A stretch of DNA of 64,000 nt from contig VXNJ01000007.1 of NCBI GenBank assembly GCA_009840625.1, forward strand, positions 44,581-108,580, given 5' to 3'. The notes beneath the pieces were generated by a model that was not told where the DNA came from, ran no database searches, and saw only the letters and a list, made by a program, of their open reading frames with translations. The position numbers and the translations under genes were made by a program. Shown here piece by piece: positions 46,075 through 55,996 of this stretch; within the stretch, counting starts at the first letter, position 1; every line of letters starts with the position of its first letter. The DNA comes from Chloroflexota bacterium. GTDB lineage: Bacteria > Chloroflexota > UBA11872 > VXNJ01.

Positions 46075-47748
46075 GTGTTCGAATTGTTGACTCTCAACGG
46101 TGTGGCGAGCGCGCCCGATGTGCGTTGGCGCGTGTTGCAGTTCTGCGCGATCGTTGCGGTCGGTCTGCTATTGGGGGCATGTGCAGAAGCCGATCCTGTA
46201 CCGAATCCGGTTTCGGCGCCTATTCCTCAATCCGGCGTTTTGACTTCCCCGCCTGCTGAACCAGTTTTAGTTGCTCGAAAAGTGCCGACCCAGTCACAGG
46301 GTGCCGAGGAGGCGGCGCGGCAACGCGCTGAGTTTTTCGATCAGGAGCAGTTGCGCGCGGAAGAAGCCGAACGGGCCGCCGACATCCGCCGTCACCAGGC
46401 CGCGGAGGAGCGGCATGAACGAATCCTAAGAGAAATCGCCCGTCGAGCCGCCCAGAACCGCGCCGCCATCGCCGAGGAGCAGTACAGGCAGGACGCCCGC
46501 CGGGAAATCGTCAACGCCGCCTGCGAGCAAGCGCGAATAGCTGAAATCGCCGCCGACTATCGCGGCGAGCGACCAAGCGGCTCAACCCGCAACTTGCTGG
46601 CGGCGTGCGACCTTCCTTCCGCCGGCGACCGGTGGGAGCAGGTGGTGGCAATCTGGCCGGCAGCTCGATCAGATTGGGAGGCCCTCGCCGATGCGGAATC
46701 CGCATCCTGGGCTGAAGCCGAACGGATTGAAGCCGAACTCCGACGCGCCGAAGCGGTGCGCGAGAGAAAAGCCGAGATTGAAGCGCAGATCCTCGACGAC
46801 CAACTCGCACTCGAAGGTTTACACCAGGATCAACCGGCAGATATCGGATGGTGGGAAAAGGTGACGTCGGCGTTGCCGGCTCCGCTGATTCAGCTGGTGC
46901 AGCAGTCGGTCGCCAAGTTGAACGCGGTGCCCGCAGAAATAGGATTACGCGCAGCGTACGTGAATCAGCGAGCCCAGTCAGGAGCGGTGACGGGGCTGGC
47001 GTTGGCCGAGAAAATGCCGCATGGTGTTCGGGCCGCCGGCGAGGACGCCATGATCAAATTCTCCAGATCCCGCCACGTCAGTCACATTAAATCGGTCAGC
47101 AACAACCCAGCCCTTGCGGCTGCCTCGCGCAATCTGATTTGGGAAAAATCCAAATGGAACCTTGCCCGTGGCGCGAGAAACATCAGCACGGTCGAATTGC
47201 TCCGGGCCAATGCCCACAACGCCGGCGCGGCGATAAAAGTGGCCGGACCGGGAATTTTGGTCCACACTGCTCAAGGATGCGTGATTGGCGCGGTAATGGA
47301 ACTGCCGGCGGCGGCGGCCGAGCAACGGCGCGACGTTTTGGACGGCGCAAAAACGACTGAGGAAGCGGCCCTGGACGCCGCCAAATCAGTCGCCGCCACC
47401 GGATTAGCCGGGTGTGTGCTGACAGCCGCGGCTACCGGCGCAACTAGCGCGGGAGTCCTTTCGCTAAGCGCACCGATCCTGATTCCGATCGTGGCTGTCG
47501 GAGGGTCCGTGTACGTTCTGACTACGAGTAAACGAATCTGGGATTCGCTTTCCGAAGAGGAGCAAGCGGCCGTTCTGGGTCAATTGGACGTGTCGCGCGA
47601 GGTGGTCCGAAATCTGACCGATTCGACCTGGGCTGCTGCTCAGGATGGCGGTTCGGTCGTGGCTGCGGCCATTCGGGAGACTGCCGACGCTGCTGGCTGG
47701 TGGGACCAGACCGATCGCGCTGGAGATGATTCTCCGGATGGGAATTGA
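46075..47748 (+). CDS. Lipoprotein with coiled coil, nuclease-like motif and C-terminal hydrophobic region
   Basis: A 557-residue protein from GTG 46075. A signal peptide ends with a lipobox Cys36 (LLLGAC). Residues about 75-250 are highly charged Ala/Glu/Arg helices, a likely coiled coil. Residues 330-370 read H334-V-S-H337-I-K-S...N353-L-I-W-E357...N362-L-A-R365-G, a pattern that I associate with endonuclease-like domains of phage and polymorphic-toxin proteins. A long Ala/Gly-rich hydrophobic part follows (about 385-490, including LSAPILIPIVAVGGSVYVL), possibly membrane-inserting. Function not established; an envelope-anchored effector is one reading. It shares orientation with the broken nuclease gene downstream. 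Confidence 0.6.
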   Translation: MFELLTLNGVASAPDVRWRVLQFCAIVAVGLLLGACAEADPVPNPVSAPIPQSGVLTSPPAEPVLVARKVPTQSQGAEEAARQRAEFFDQEQLRAEEAERAADIRRHQAAEERHERILREIARRAAQNRAAIAEEQYRQDARREIVNAACEQARIAEIAADYRGERPSGSTRNLLAACDLPSAGDRWEQVVAIWPAARSDWEALADAESASWAEAERIEAELRRAEAVRERKAEIEAQILDDQLALEGLHQDQPADIGWWEKVTSALPAPLIQLVQQSVAKLNAVPAEIGLRAAYVNQRAQSGAVTGLALAEKMPHGVRAAGEDAMIKFSRSRHVSHIKSVSNNPALAAASRNLIWEKSKWNLARGARNISTVELLRANAHNAGAAIKVAGPGILVHTAQGCVIGAVMELPAAAAEQRRDVLDGAKTTEEAALDAAKSVAATGLAGCVLTAAATGATSAGVLSLSAPILIPIVAVGGSVYVLTTSKRIWDSLSEEEQAAVLGQLDVSREVVRNLTDSTWAAAQDGGSVVAAAIRETADAAGWWDQTDRAGDDSPDGN

Positions 47749-47890
47749 TGTCCAGGAAAGTCAATTCCAGGATTGAGCAGTGTTTTGATTCAAGTCGGCC
47801 ATTCATATCGGTATCGCTCGACGGTGGTGAATCGGTGATTCTTGCGGAGCTTGGGTCGGGAGACAGAACCAGCACTGCGGACGCGGCGAA

Positions 47891-49303
47891 TTGATGAGTT
47901 TGGCGATGCGATCAGGCGAAAAGGAACATTTTGGATTTGCGGGCCTTCTGCAGCATGTTCAGACGTTTGAGGAAGCACGGCGCAGCGATCAGGTCAGATT
48001 TTTCGCAGAGCTTACGCCGCTACTGGAAGAGTCCAAAAGGGTTGAGCGGCACCTCGACCGGGAATCGGCCCGCCGATTCAACGTGTTCAAATATGTGCGC
48101 ACCGACGAACTTGGCCTTTCGCAAATAATCGCCGAACTTCTAGACCCGTCCGCTGAACACGGCCAAGGCCATACCCTGCTGGTGAAAATGCTCGAGGCCA
48201 TGCCGGAAACGCGCCATTTAGCCAGCAACATCGCAGCTACCGACGCGAATCCGGTCCGGGTGACGACTGAACGACCAACTTCGGACGGTCGGCGCATCGA
48301 CGTGAGCGTTGAAATCCCGACCGCGTCCGGTCGCTTCTGCCTCGCATTCGAGAACAAACCATACGCCGGCGACCAACCGTGCCAGATCCCGAGCTATTTG
48401 AGTTTTCTCAATCAGCAGGGTTACGAGGACGGATTCCTGCTAGTGTGGGTTCCGCCCACGCCGAGAGAACCTTCCGAATGGGGCTTCCCGACAGAAAAGC
48501 GAGCCAAATGGGAGGGGAGATTCCGGGTGGTGCCATACTTCGGCGGCGACTATTCGCTAGAGGACTGGTTTCGATCCTGCCGCCGGGCCACCAACGCGCA
48601 GCGGTTGAAGTGGTTTCTGCGACAGGCCCAGGAATTCTGCCGTCAGCAATTTGGAGCGCCGAACTTGAATACCGACGCTGAAACGCTCGTAATACGCCAG
48701 TATCTGCTAGAGAACCCGAATCTGTTGCAGGCCGCCTACGCAGTGCATGAGGCCTAGCCGACGATTCTGGACGAGACATGCGAGGGTTTCTTGCGCCATC
48801 TGCGCGAGAAAGTCAAAGTTCTCTTGGGTAATGAGTTTTCAGATTGCGCCGATCGCTTAAAGGTCAGGTACGAATACGGGGGCACAAAGCCAAGCTCAAA
48901 CTTCCTGTTTGTCAGCTTCAAGGACCGGCCACCGTACGAAATCGGAATTCAGTCGCAGGATAAAGGGCCGAACAATTGGATTTGGGGCGTTCGCGCGCCG
49001 CAGCCATATCCAGAAATGTCCGCTTCAGAACAGGAGATTTGTGACCGGTTCGGGCAAGACCTTAAGTAAAATGGTCTCGGGCTGGGGATTGTGAAGGATC
49101 CCCCTTGGATTTGGCCGCAGTACGAATACATTCCGCGGTACAGGCACTGGGCGCCGCTCGTTCGAAATCTGCATGAGGAAATCAAGGAAGGTGGCGGACC
49201 GGTTACTGAATTCTTCATCGACAAACTTTTCGATATCGCCGCGGTCGCAATCCCAGCCATCGACCGGATCGGTTCGGGCCATCAAGCCGAATCGGAACGC
49301 TGA
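47891..49303 (+). pseudogene. PD-(D/E)XK (PDDEXK_4-like) paralogue interrupted by two in-frame stops
   Basis: Three open segments in one and the same reading frame (47891-48757, then to 49069, then to 49303) together match the intact protein at 43582-44970 end to end. The nuclease residues survive (RRIDVSVE, AFENKPYAGDQ). The first stop, TAG at 48755-48757, stands where the paralogue has the Trp of HDAW, a single G-to-A change. The second, TAA at 49067-49069, follows FGQDLK. No frameshift is seen. It may be a young pseudogene, a truncated but active 288-residue nuclease, or a readthrough gene; the first or second is more likely. Confidence 0.8.
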
Positions 49304-49753
49304 ACATCCTCGCAAACCAACTCAGGGCGCACAATGGACAACCTGAGATTTGTGGCGTCGGCTTCCTTCAACCGGCTCGTTGAATCGGCGACACTCTCCG
49401 GGTTGCGTTCGAGCGGTCAAAGGACAGGGGGGGGTTGCGGCCAGCCAAACCCAGCCACAATTCTTCTCCGCCCGCCAATCGAAGCACAAGACGGAAATTC
49501 GGACCCGGATTAACGACCGCGCTGCAATGGTCGGTCGAAAACGCGAAATACCCGCGCAAGCAAAGTCCATCGATCCGGCAAGCGATTGCTCTTGGCCCCT
49601 GTTTTCAGGCGGTCGCTCGGTTACGAACACCGCGAATTGATTGACGCGGTAATTGACAGGCAACCGCTCAAACCGCATTCGAAGTAACGGTCGTGCCAGG
49701 CAAACGGCCGCTTTGTCCAGATTTAATTTGCTAATCGGGTTACATCGCACGCC
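49304..49753. other. Intergenic region upstream of the DUF6361 operon
   Basis: About 450 bases with no gene that I can support. It should carry the promoter of the three-gene operon that follows. A run of eight G residues lies at 49427-49434. Close to the operon start the sequence turns AT-richer (TTTAATTTGCTAATC, 49721-49735). Confidence 0.45.
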
Positions 49754-50968
49754 TTGAATTCGACTATCAGCTGGATAGATTCCAGTCCGCGTGAGCGCGA
49801 ATTGGCGCTTGCCCTTGCGTCGGCGCTCGATCAGCCCTCAACGCTAGACGATCTTGGAATCGGCACAATTCGTGATGCCCTCGCCGACGCATTTTTCCCC
49901 GGCACCACCACGCTCCAGACTCGCGCCCGGTACTTCTTGTTCGTTCCTTGGATTCTGCAAATGGCCGAGCGAGGGCGATCCAAAGATCGCCAACGCCGCG
50001 AGCGCGACCTGCAATTTCAACTCTGCAGGGAATTGCTGGCTTCCGAAGGGCCCGGGACCGGAGTCATCGGGCGCGTGGCCGGATCGGAGCTCAAGCGCTG
50101 GCCAGCATCGATTTACTGGAGGGGCTTGGGCAAATGGGGAATACGCCGCGATCCCGGCTGGACTGAGCCGGTGTTGCCGACCCGCCAAAGATCAATCGAT
50201 TCGCATCTTGAATCGCTAGCTGAATCCGAAGAGGGGATTGAAGCTGGCCCGGCACAGCGGCGTTGGGCGGAACTGCCCTTGCCGCCACGAGATTTCCCAG
50301 AGCGAGCGACCTTTGTCATGCCGCCGGAGGAGTGCGATTTTTTGCGGGAACAGATTGGACGATCAAATCGGGACTCGCTTCTAGCGCACGTTCTCGAATT
50401 CGGCGACGTTCAGTCGATCGATGACGCCCGGTTCGCGTGGGAATGCCCGGCGGCTTTGTCCGCTTCGGAAACAACTCGCCAACTTCTCCAAGATGGCTCT
50501 CGCATAAGCCTCGCCCACCAGGGCGCCGCGATCTTCTACAACTTGATGCTGGCCCAAGCTAATGATGATGAAAAAGAACTCGCGGACTTCGAGCAACGGC
50601 TTGGCGACTGGTCCGAATCCATGGAGCGGGCCCGCGAAGACATTTGCGCCTGGGATCGTGATGGCACTTGGTTCCGATTACGAAACGCAAATCCGAGGTT
50701 GCGTCGCAGGACCTTTGACTTTGTCGAACAGTGGCTAAAAGTCGCCACCGACTCCCTGAGATTTGAATCACTTGACCGTGGGCGGGCCCGCGTCCTGTTG
50801 CGAGAACGCGAACTGTCGCTAAAGGGCGGTCGTGCCCGGCTCACCTACGCCGATGCGCGGCGCCGCAAGCGCGGCTACTCGGCTTGGGGCCGGATGGACT
50901 TTCGTTGGGGTTCGGCGAAGCGGATCATCGTGGACATCCTCTCACCGAGCGCGAACGGGCATGCTTGA
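49754..50968 (+). CDS. DUF6361 family protein, first gene of a helicase/PLD operon
   Basis: A 404-residue protein starting at TTG 49754. The N-terminus reads ISWIDSS, and GIGTIRDALADAFFPGT followed by TLQTRARYFLFVPW (about residues 38-70) matches what I recall of DUF6361. The remainder is rich in Arg and Glu and mostly helical, with WECP near residue 225 and a basic C-terminal part. No catalytic motif is visible; it may be a DNA- or phage-sensing subunit. Its end overlaps the next gene by eight bases (50961-50968), which indicates one operon. Confidence 0.78.
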   Translation: MNSTISWIDSSPRERELALALASALDQPSTLDDLGIGTIRDALADAFFPGTTTLQTRARYFLFVPWILQMAERGRSKDRQRRERDLQFQLCRELLASEGPGTGVIGRVAGSELKRWPASIYWRGLGKWGIRRDPGWTEPVLPTRQRSIDSHLESLAESEEGIEAGPAQRRWAELPLPPRDFPERATFVMPPEECDFLREQIGRSNRDSLLAHVLEFGDVQSIDDARFAWECPAALSASETTRQLLQDGSRISLAHQGAAIFYNLMLAQANDDEKELADFEQRLGDWSESMERAREDICAWDRDGTWFRLRNANPRLRRRTFDFVEQWLKVATDSLRFESLDRGRARVLLRERELSLKGGRARLTYADARRRKRGYSAWGRMDFRWGSAKRIIVDILSPSANGHA

Positions 50969-52799
50969 ACCCGACAACCGCCGCCTGCTAATGGATAGCT
51001 TGGCCCCACCTCAAAGCTACGAATTCGACCGCGCGGTCGCGACTACTTTCACGCTCGACCTAACCACGCTGTTGGCGGTCCCGCTGGCCTTTACGTTTGA
51101 CCGCGCCGAGGACCAAGAGGGCTTGATGGCAACCGATCCTCTGGCGCTGCTGGAATGCGCCCGCCGCCACGCCGAAAGAATCGCAGTCTTCTGCCATGGC
51201 GGCTACGTCTCGACGCCGCGGCCTGGCCAGACCGCGTTGGCGTTTCTCGAGAATTCGGTGATTAGCGCATTTCCGCCCGCCGATGGCAGCGGCGCCACAT
51301 TCCATCCCAAAGTTTGGTTGTTGCGATACGTGGCCAAGGACGGGCCGGTTCGTTATCGTCTCGTTTGCACGTCCCGCAATCTGACGTTTGACCGATCCTG
51401 GGACGCGTCGCTAATCCTTGACGGCGAAATCACCAAGGCCGCAAACGGCGGCGTTCGCCTCAATCAGCCGCTGACTGAATTCGCCGCCGCGCTAACGGAT
51501 CTGGCCGTTGGGCCGGTCCCCGACTTCCACCGTCAATCGATCGACCTCTTCGCCGCCGAATTGCCCCGGGTCTCGTTCCAGGCACCGCCGGGTCTGGAAC
51601 TGTGCCGGTTCCTCGCATTCGGTTTGGGTACCGCAAATCCGATTTTCCCGGGCCTCGAAAATCGACCTTTGCTCGTTATTTCGCCTTTCGTCGACGGCTG
51701 GTTCCTGAATCGCCTGGCCCGACGGCGGCCGCGGACCGTGCTGATCAGCCGGCGCGAAGAGTTGCTGCGGATTGAGCCAAATCTGTTGCAGGGGATCGAC
51801 GAGGTATACGAGTTCCGATCAAGCCTCGATCCGGAGCCTGAGGACCTCGACATTGCCCTTCCGCCGCTGACAGGGCTGCACGCCAAGGTCTACGTGATCG
51901 ACGATGGGTGGGACGCGCGTGTGTGCATAGGTTCGGCAAATTCAACCAGGGCCGCGACCGGCAACCCGCCGCGCAACGTCGAGTTCATGGTCGAGCTTTC
52001 GGGCAAGAAGGCGCGGTTCGGGATGGACGCCCTGCTCGCGAAGCGGCCAGTAGACAGCGGGTTTGCCAATTTCCGCGATCTGATTACCACCTTTGTGCCA
52101 GACGGGCCAATTCCCGAAACCGATGGCGATAACTCCTTGGAACGAGCCTTAGATGAAGCCGCCGAAATCGTCGCCCGGGCCGACCTGAGTGCCAGCGTCG
52201 AAGGAACGGAAGACGGTGCTTTCACGTTGCGGATCCAAGTCCAATGCCCGCTCAAATTCGACCGCTGGATCAAGTGGGTCAAATGTCGTCCGGCGACGCT
52301 GCACCCGAATCGGGCCGATTACCTTGAAGACGGCGTCAAATTTGAAGACCTGCGGCTGGAAGATGTCTCGGGATTCCTCTCGGTCGAGGTAAGCGCTGAT
52401 TGTGGTGGCGGGGACAAGTTCCGCAGGTTCGCGCGACCGATCCCCGTAGCCGGAATGCCCGCGGATCGACTGCAGCGCCTGATAGCGGGCACTCTCGAGA
52501 ACCGTCAACGTCTCATGCAGCTACTGTGGTTGTTGCTAACGCCGGATGGCGAGGTCAACTACGGTGATTTCACCGGCATCAGGGGCGGGGCAGAACACCC
52601 GGCCCAGGTGTGGGGGACGGCGTTTTCGGGCTTGTTGGAGGGGGCGCTGGAAACGCTGGCCGATCGACCCGAACGCCTGGATCACGTGGATCGACTGCTA
52701 CGCGAATTGCGTTCCACTGAATTCGGAGCCGGCCTCGTGGGCGATGATTTTGCCGATGCCTGGGAATCGGTAATGACGGTACGTAAGCAGCTCGCTTGA
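50961..52799 (+). CDS. Phospholipase D-family protein
   Basis: A 612-residue protein from ATG 50961. Two PLD-type half-sites are seen: a degenerate one, H115-P-K117 followed by TSRNLT, and a canonical one, H307-A-K309 with Asp314 and then G324-S-A-N-S. PLD folds in such operons usually cleave DNA rather than lipid, as in DISARM DrmC or restriction enzymes of the BfiI type. The C-terminal 250 residues are of unknown fold. It overlaps DUF6361 upstream and shares four bases with the helicase downstream (TTGA), so the three products are made together and may form one complex. Confidence 0.82.
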   Translation: MLEPDNRRLLMDSLAPPQSYEFDRAVATTFTLDLTTLLAVPLAFTFDRAEDQEGLMATDPLALLECARRHAERIAVFCHGGYVSTPRPGQTALAFLENSVISAFPPADGSGATFHPKVWLLRYVAKDGPVRYRLVCTSRNLTFDRSWDASLILDGEITKAANGGVRLNQPLTEFAAALTDLAVGPVPDFHRQSIDLFAAELPRVSFQAPPGLELCRFLAFGLGTANPIFPGLENRPLLVISPFVDGWFLNRLARRRPRTVLISRREELLRIEPNLLQGIDEVYEFRSSLDPEPEDLDIALPPLTGLHAKVYVIDDGWDARVCIGSANSTRAATGNPPRNVEFMVELSGKKARFGMDALLAKRPVDSGFANFRDLITTFVPDGPIPETDGDNSLERALDEAAEIVARADLSASVEGTEDGAFTLRIQVQCPLKFDRWIKWVKCRPATLHPNRADYLEDGVKFEDLRLEDVSGFLSVEVSADCGGGDKFRRFARPIPVAGMPADRLQRLIAGTLENRQRLMQLLWLLLTPDGEVNYGDFTGIRGGAEHPAQVWGTAFSGLLEGALETLADRPERLDHVDRLLRELRSTEFGAGLVGDDFADAWESVMTVRKQLA

Positions 52800-55700
52800 G
52801 TATTAGCGATTCCATGGGGTATCGATCGGCGGCACTGGCCCGGTTAAAGCCGTTTCAGTTGCGATCGGCCGAGCACGCTTTCAACCGACTCTATTCGTCC
52901 GGCGACGGAAGCGACCGTTTCCTAATCGCGGACGAGGTCGGTTTGGGAAAGACCCTAGTCGCCAGCGCCGTGACCGCGATGGCGATTGACCACCTTCAAG
53001 CGCAGGGTACTCCCCGCATTGACGTTATTTACATCTGCGCCAACCAGGCGATCGCACGCCAAAATATCGACCGAATCAAGAATCTCCTCGGCGTTGAAAC
53101 CAGGGCTTTGGCACGGCGCATCACTCTGCTGCCACACAGCCTCAAATCGCTAGACGCCCGCGTGAATCTGATCGCCTTCACGCCGGCTACTTCATTCGGT
53201 AGCGCAAGTCCGGAGGGCGTGGTCGAGGAACGAGTGATCCTTTACCGGATGCTGGAACGAGTCTGGGGCGGAATCGAGCCCGGAGCGGGTGACGTCTTTC
53301 GTGGTTCCCTGGCCTCGGCCGAACGATTTCACGAGTACAACCGCTGGATCGAACGCCGGGACTTCGAACCCGGGCTTTTCGACCGCTTCGCCGGATCAGT
53401 TGGCGGCCGCGAAGGAAAACTGTACCGCCGATTTCTCGATGTCCGCAATCAGTTGACACTGGATCCTGGCACCGATGCAGTTATGGCGCGCCGTGCATTG
53501 ATTGCCGAATTGCGACTCCGCTTAGCTCACGCCTGCTTGGACGCTTTGGAGCCGGATTTGGTGATCCTCGACGAGTTCCAGCGGTTCCGCCATTTACTCG
53601 ACGAGGGGACCGCAAGCGGCGAACTTGCTGCTCGTCTCTTTGAGTACGAGGATCCGCACACGCGTACCCGAACGCTGTTGCTGTCGGCAACCCCTTACAA
53701 GATGTACACGATTACCGGCGAGCCTGGCGAGAACCACTACCACGATTTCCTCGGAACCGTCAAGTTTCTGGAAGGTTCAAAGAGGGAAGAAATTCCGCTG
53801 GAAGACCAGCTTCGGCAGTTCCGGATGATGCTGCCGCGCGCGGTCAGCCCCGACGGCGAGAACTCCACCGGTGAATTGCGGAATCTCCGCAGTCGAATAG
53901 AAACGCGCCTGCGGAAAGTGATGACGCGGACTGAGCGTCGCGGCGGCGGTGGCGGGAGCGATCCGATGTTGGAGGTCGTGCCGGCGGCGGCCACTCTAAG
54001 CCCGGGCGACATCAAATCGTTTCTGAGTGCGCGCGATCTGGCCCGGGCCGTAAATGCCCCGGCGGTCATGGAGTACTGGAAGTCTTCGCCGTACCTGCTC
54101 ACATTCATGGATCAGTACCGCTTAGCACAAAAAGTTCGAGCTCGAGTCGACAGTAATCCCAGCGGTCCGACTGCAGCCCTAGTCCGAGCCGGCGCCGACC
54201 TGCAGATCCCCCGCAGTCGGATTAGGTCCCGGCGAAATTTGCAACCAGGCAACGGCCGCATGCGCGCGCTATTTGATTTGATGCAAGAAAGTGGCTTGCA
54301 GCGCGCCCTTTGGCTTCCCCCGTCACTTTGCAGCTATCGACTCGGGCGAGATTTCGAGCGCGCCCGCAAGGCGTCAAAGTTGCTTGTCTTTTCGTCCTGG
54401 AAGATGGCGCCGCGGGCTATCTCCGTTTTGACCAGCTACGATGCCGAACGCCGCTATATCCGCAGCCCCAAAGAAGCCGAAGCATTCAAGAGCGACCGTT
54501 TGGCAATCAAGGCAACCGCATATTCGCTAATGACCCTAGTGGCACCGTCACACACCCTTGCCGAAGCTGGCGATTCACTGAGGCATCGCGCCCGCAATGG
54601 TCCGGAACTGCTGCGCGCGACTGCAAAAAGGTTGCGGTCAAAGGTCGATGCCGTCACCGCCCGCGTATCCGGCGATGGCACCCGCCAAGCGACCCTCTGG
54701 TATGCGGTTGCCCCCTTTCTGCTCGACTCCTTGAGCGGTTCGGACTTGGAATGGATCGAGGGGCCTCCGGCCGGAAGCGGTGAACGGATGTCGTCGGCTT
54801 GGCCGCGGCTGGTCGCTCGCATTCGGGATTGCGTAGCGAACCCCAGCGCCATGGGCCCACCGCCCGCCGATTTGCTCGACGTGCTGGCGGCGATGGCGGT
54901 CGGGTCGCCGGCCAATTGCGCGCTGCGTTCCCTTTCACGCATTACTGGCCGCCACCTTTCCGATCATTCGCTCAAGCGCTCGGCGATGGTCGCCGGCTGG
55001 GCCTTTAGAGCGCTGTTCCGCACGCCCACCTCGGAAGGATTGCTGCAGTCGGCGTACAAGCCCAAGATTGCGGGCGGAAGTCGACCATATTGGCGCAGAG
55101 CGCTTTCATACGCCATCGAAGGCGGTTTGACCGATGTTCTCGACGAATACTTTTTCGTACTTCGCGAAGGGGCCGGATTCGACTTGGGGCCTGATCAATT
55201 GGTCGAGGCGCTGGGCAAGACTGCTCATCTTCCCGTTCGCGGGCTCGCGACTCACCATTGGGCGAGAAACCGCGGTGGCGTCCGGCACGAATCACGAAAC
55301 ATGCGCCAGCACATAGCCCGCAGGTTCGGCGCCGACGCGCAATTCCTAGATGCCAGCGAACACCCTGATTCGATTCGGGCGGCATTCAATTCGCCTTTCT
55401 GGCCATTTGTTCTCAGCTCGACTTCGATCGGCCAGGAAGGTCTTGATTTCCACTGGTATTGCCACTCGATCATGCACTGGAATCTACCGCCCAATCCGGT
55501 CGACCTTGAACAGCGCGAAGGCAGGGTGCATAGGTACCACGGACACGCCATTAGAAAGAACATCTCCAGCGTCGTCGGCGAACGCGCTTTGGCCCACGCA
55601 TCTGCAAAGTGCCTCGCCGGGCGGCCGTGCAACCCGTGGGAATCTGCATATCGATTGGCCGACGAGGAGTTTGGCTCCGATGGGGGGTTGAGGCCGCATT

Positions 55701-55930
55701 GGGTATTTGAAGCCGGTGGCGCCCGAATCAGGCGGTACGCACCTGTCCTCCCTCTGTCGCGCGACGAGAGCCGGATGGAGGATTTGCGCCGTTCACTGGC
55801 AATCTATCGGATGGTGTTTGGCCAGCCGCGGCAACAGGACCTGGTAGAGTTCTTTCTTCGTGAAGTCCCAATTCGAAACCAATCGGGATTGCTTAAAGAA
55901 CTTGCCATTGACTTGAGTCCGCCTGATTGA
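52796..55930 (+). CDS. SNF2-like superfamily 2 helicase
   Basis: A 1044-residue protein starting at TTG 52796, which overlaps the PLD stop. Helicase motifs in order: Q-motif-like LKPFQLRSAEHAF, Walker A D46-EVGLGKT53, Walker B D259-EFQ262, motif III SATP (297-300), motif IV LLVFSSWK, motif V SIGQEGLDF (about 877-885) and motif VI QREGRVHR (906-913). A large insertion of about 350 residues separates the two RecA-like lobes. It should be an ATP-driven DNA translocase. DEVGLGKT and QREGRVHR suit the helicases of restriction-like and DISARM-like systems. It is the last gene of the operon. Confidence 0.88.
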   Translation: MSISDSMGYRSAALARLKPFQLRSAEHAFNRLYSSGDGSDRFLIADEVGLGKTLVASAVTAMAIDHLQAQGTPRIDVIYICANQAIARQNIDRIKNLLGVETRALARRITLLPHSLKSLDARVNLIAFTPATSFGSASPEGVVEERVILYRMLERVWGGIEPGAGDVFRGSLASAERFHEYNRWIERRDFEPGLFDRFAGSVGGREGKLYRRFLDVRNQLTLDPGTDAVMARRALIAELRLRLAHACLDALEPDLVILDEFQRFRHLLDEGTASGELAARLFEYEDPHTRTRTLLLSATPYKMYTITGEPGENHYHDFLGTVKFLEGSKREEIPLEDQLRQFRMMLPRAVSPDGENSTGELRNLRSRIETRLRKVMTRTERRGGGGGSDPMLEVVPAAATLSPGDIKSFLSARDLARAVNAPAVMEYWKSSPYLLTFMDQYRLAQKVRARVDSNPSGPTAALVRAGADLQIPRSRIRSRRNLQPGNGRMRALFDLMQESGLQRALWLPPSLCSYRLGRDFERARKASKLLVFSSWKMAPRAISVLTSYDAERRYIRSPKEAEAFKSDRLAIKATAYSLMTLVAPSHTLAEAGDSLRHRARNGPELLRATAKRLRSKVDAVTARVSGDGTRQATLWYAVAPFLLDSLSGSDLEWIEGPPAGSGERMSSAWPRLVARIRDCVANPSAMGPPPADLLDVLAAMAVGSPANCALRSLSRITGRHLSDHSLKRSAMVAGWAFRALFRTPTSEGLLQSAYKPKIAGGSRPYWRRALSYAIEGGLTDVLDEYFFVLREGAGFDLGPDQLVEALGKTAHLPVRGLATHHWARNRGGVRHESRNMRQHIARRFGADAQFLDASEHPDSIRAAFNSPFWPFVLSSTSIGQEGLDFHWYCHSIMHWNLPPNPVDLEQREGRVHRYHGHAIRKNISSVVGERALAHASAKCLAGRPCNPWESAYRLADEEFGSDGGLRPHWVFEAGGARIRRYAPVLPLSRDESRMEDLRRSLAIYRMVFGQPRQQDLVEFFLREVPIRNQSGLLKELAIDLSPPD

Positions 55931-55996
55931 CGTGAACATGTAGCCTTCGACCGGGGACCTGCCAGAAGACAAACCCCGAGCAAGACTCAACCAGTT

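Noticed and set aside
45417..46097. 226-codon minus-strand frame between two divergent genes
   Set aside because: No motifs, no plausible ribosome-binding site, and an overlap with the start of the lipoprotein gene; left as intergenic.
49427..49434. Run of eight G that might allow phase variation
   Set aside because: It lies in non-coding sequence more than 300 bases from the next start and not between promoter-like elements that I can identify.
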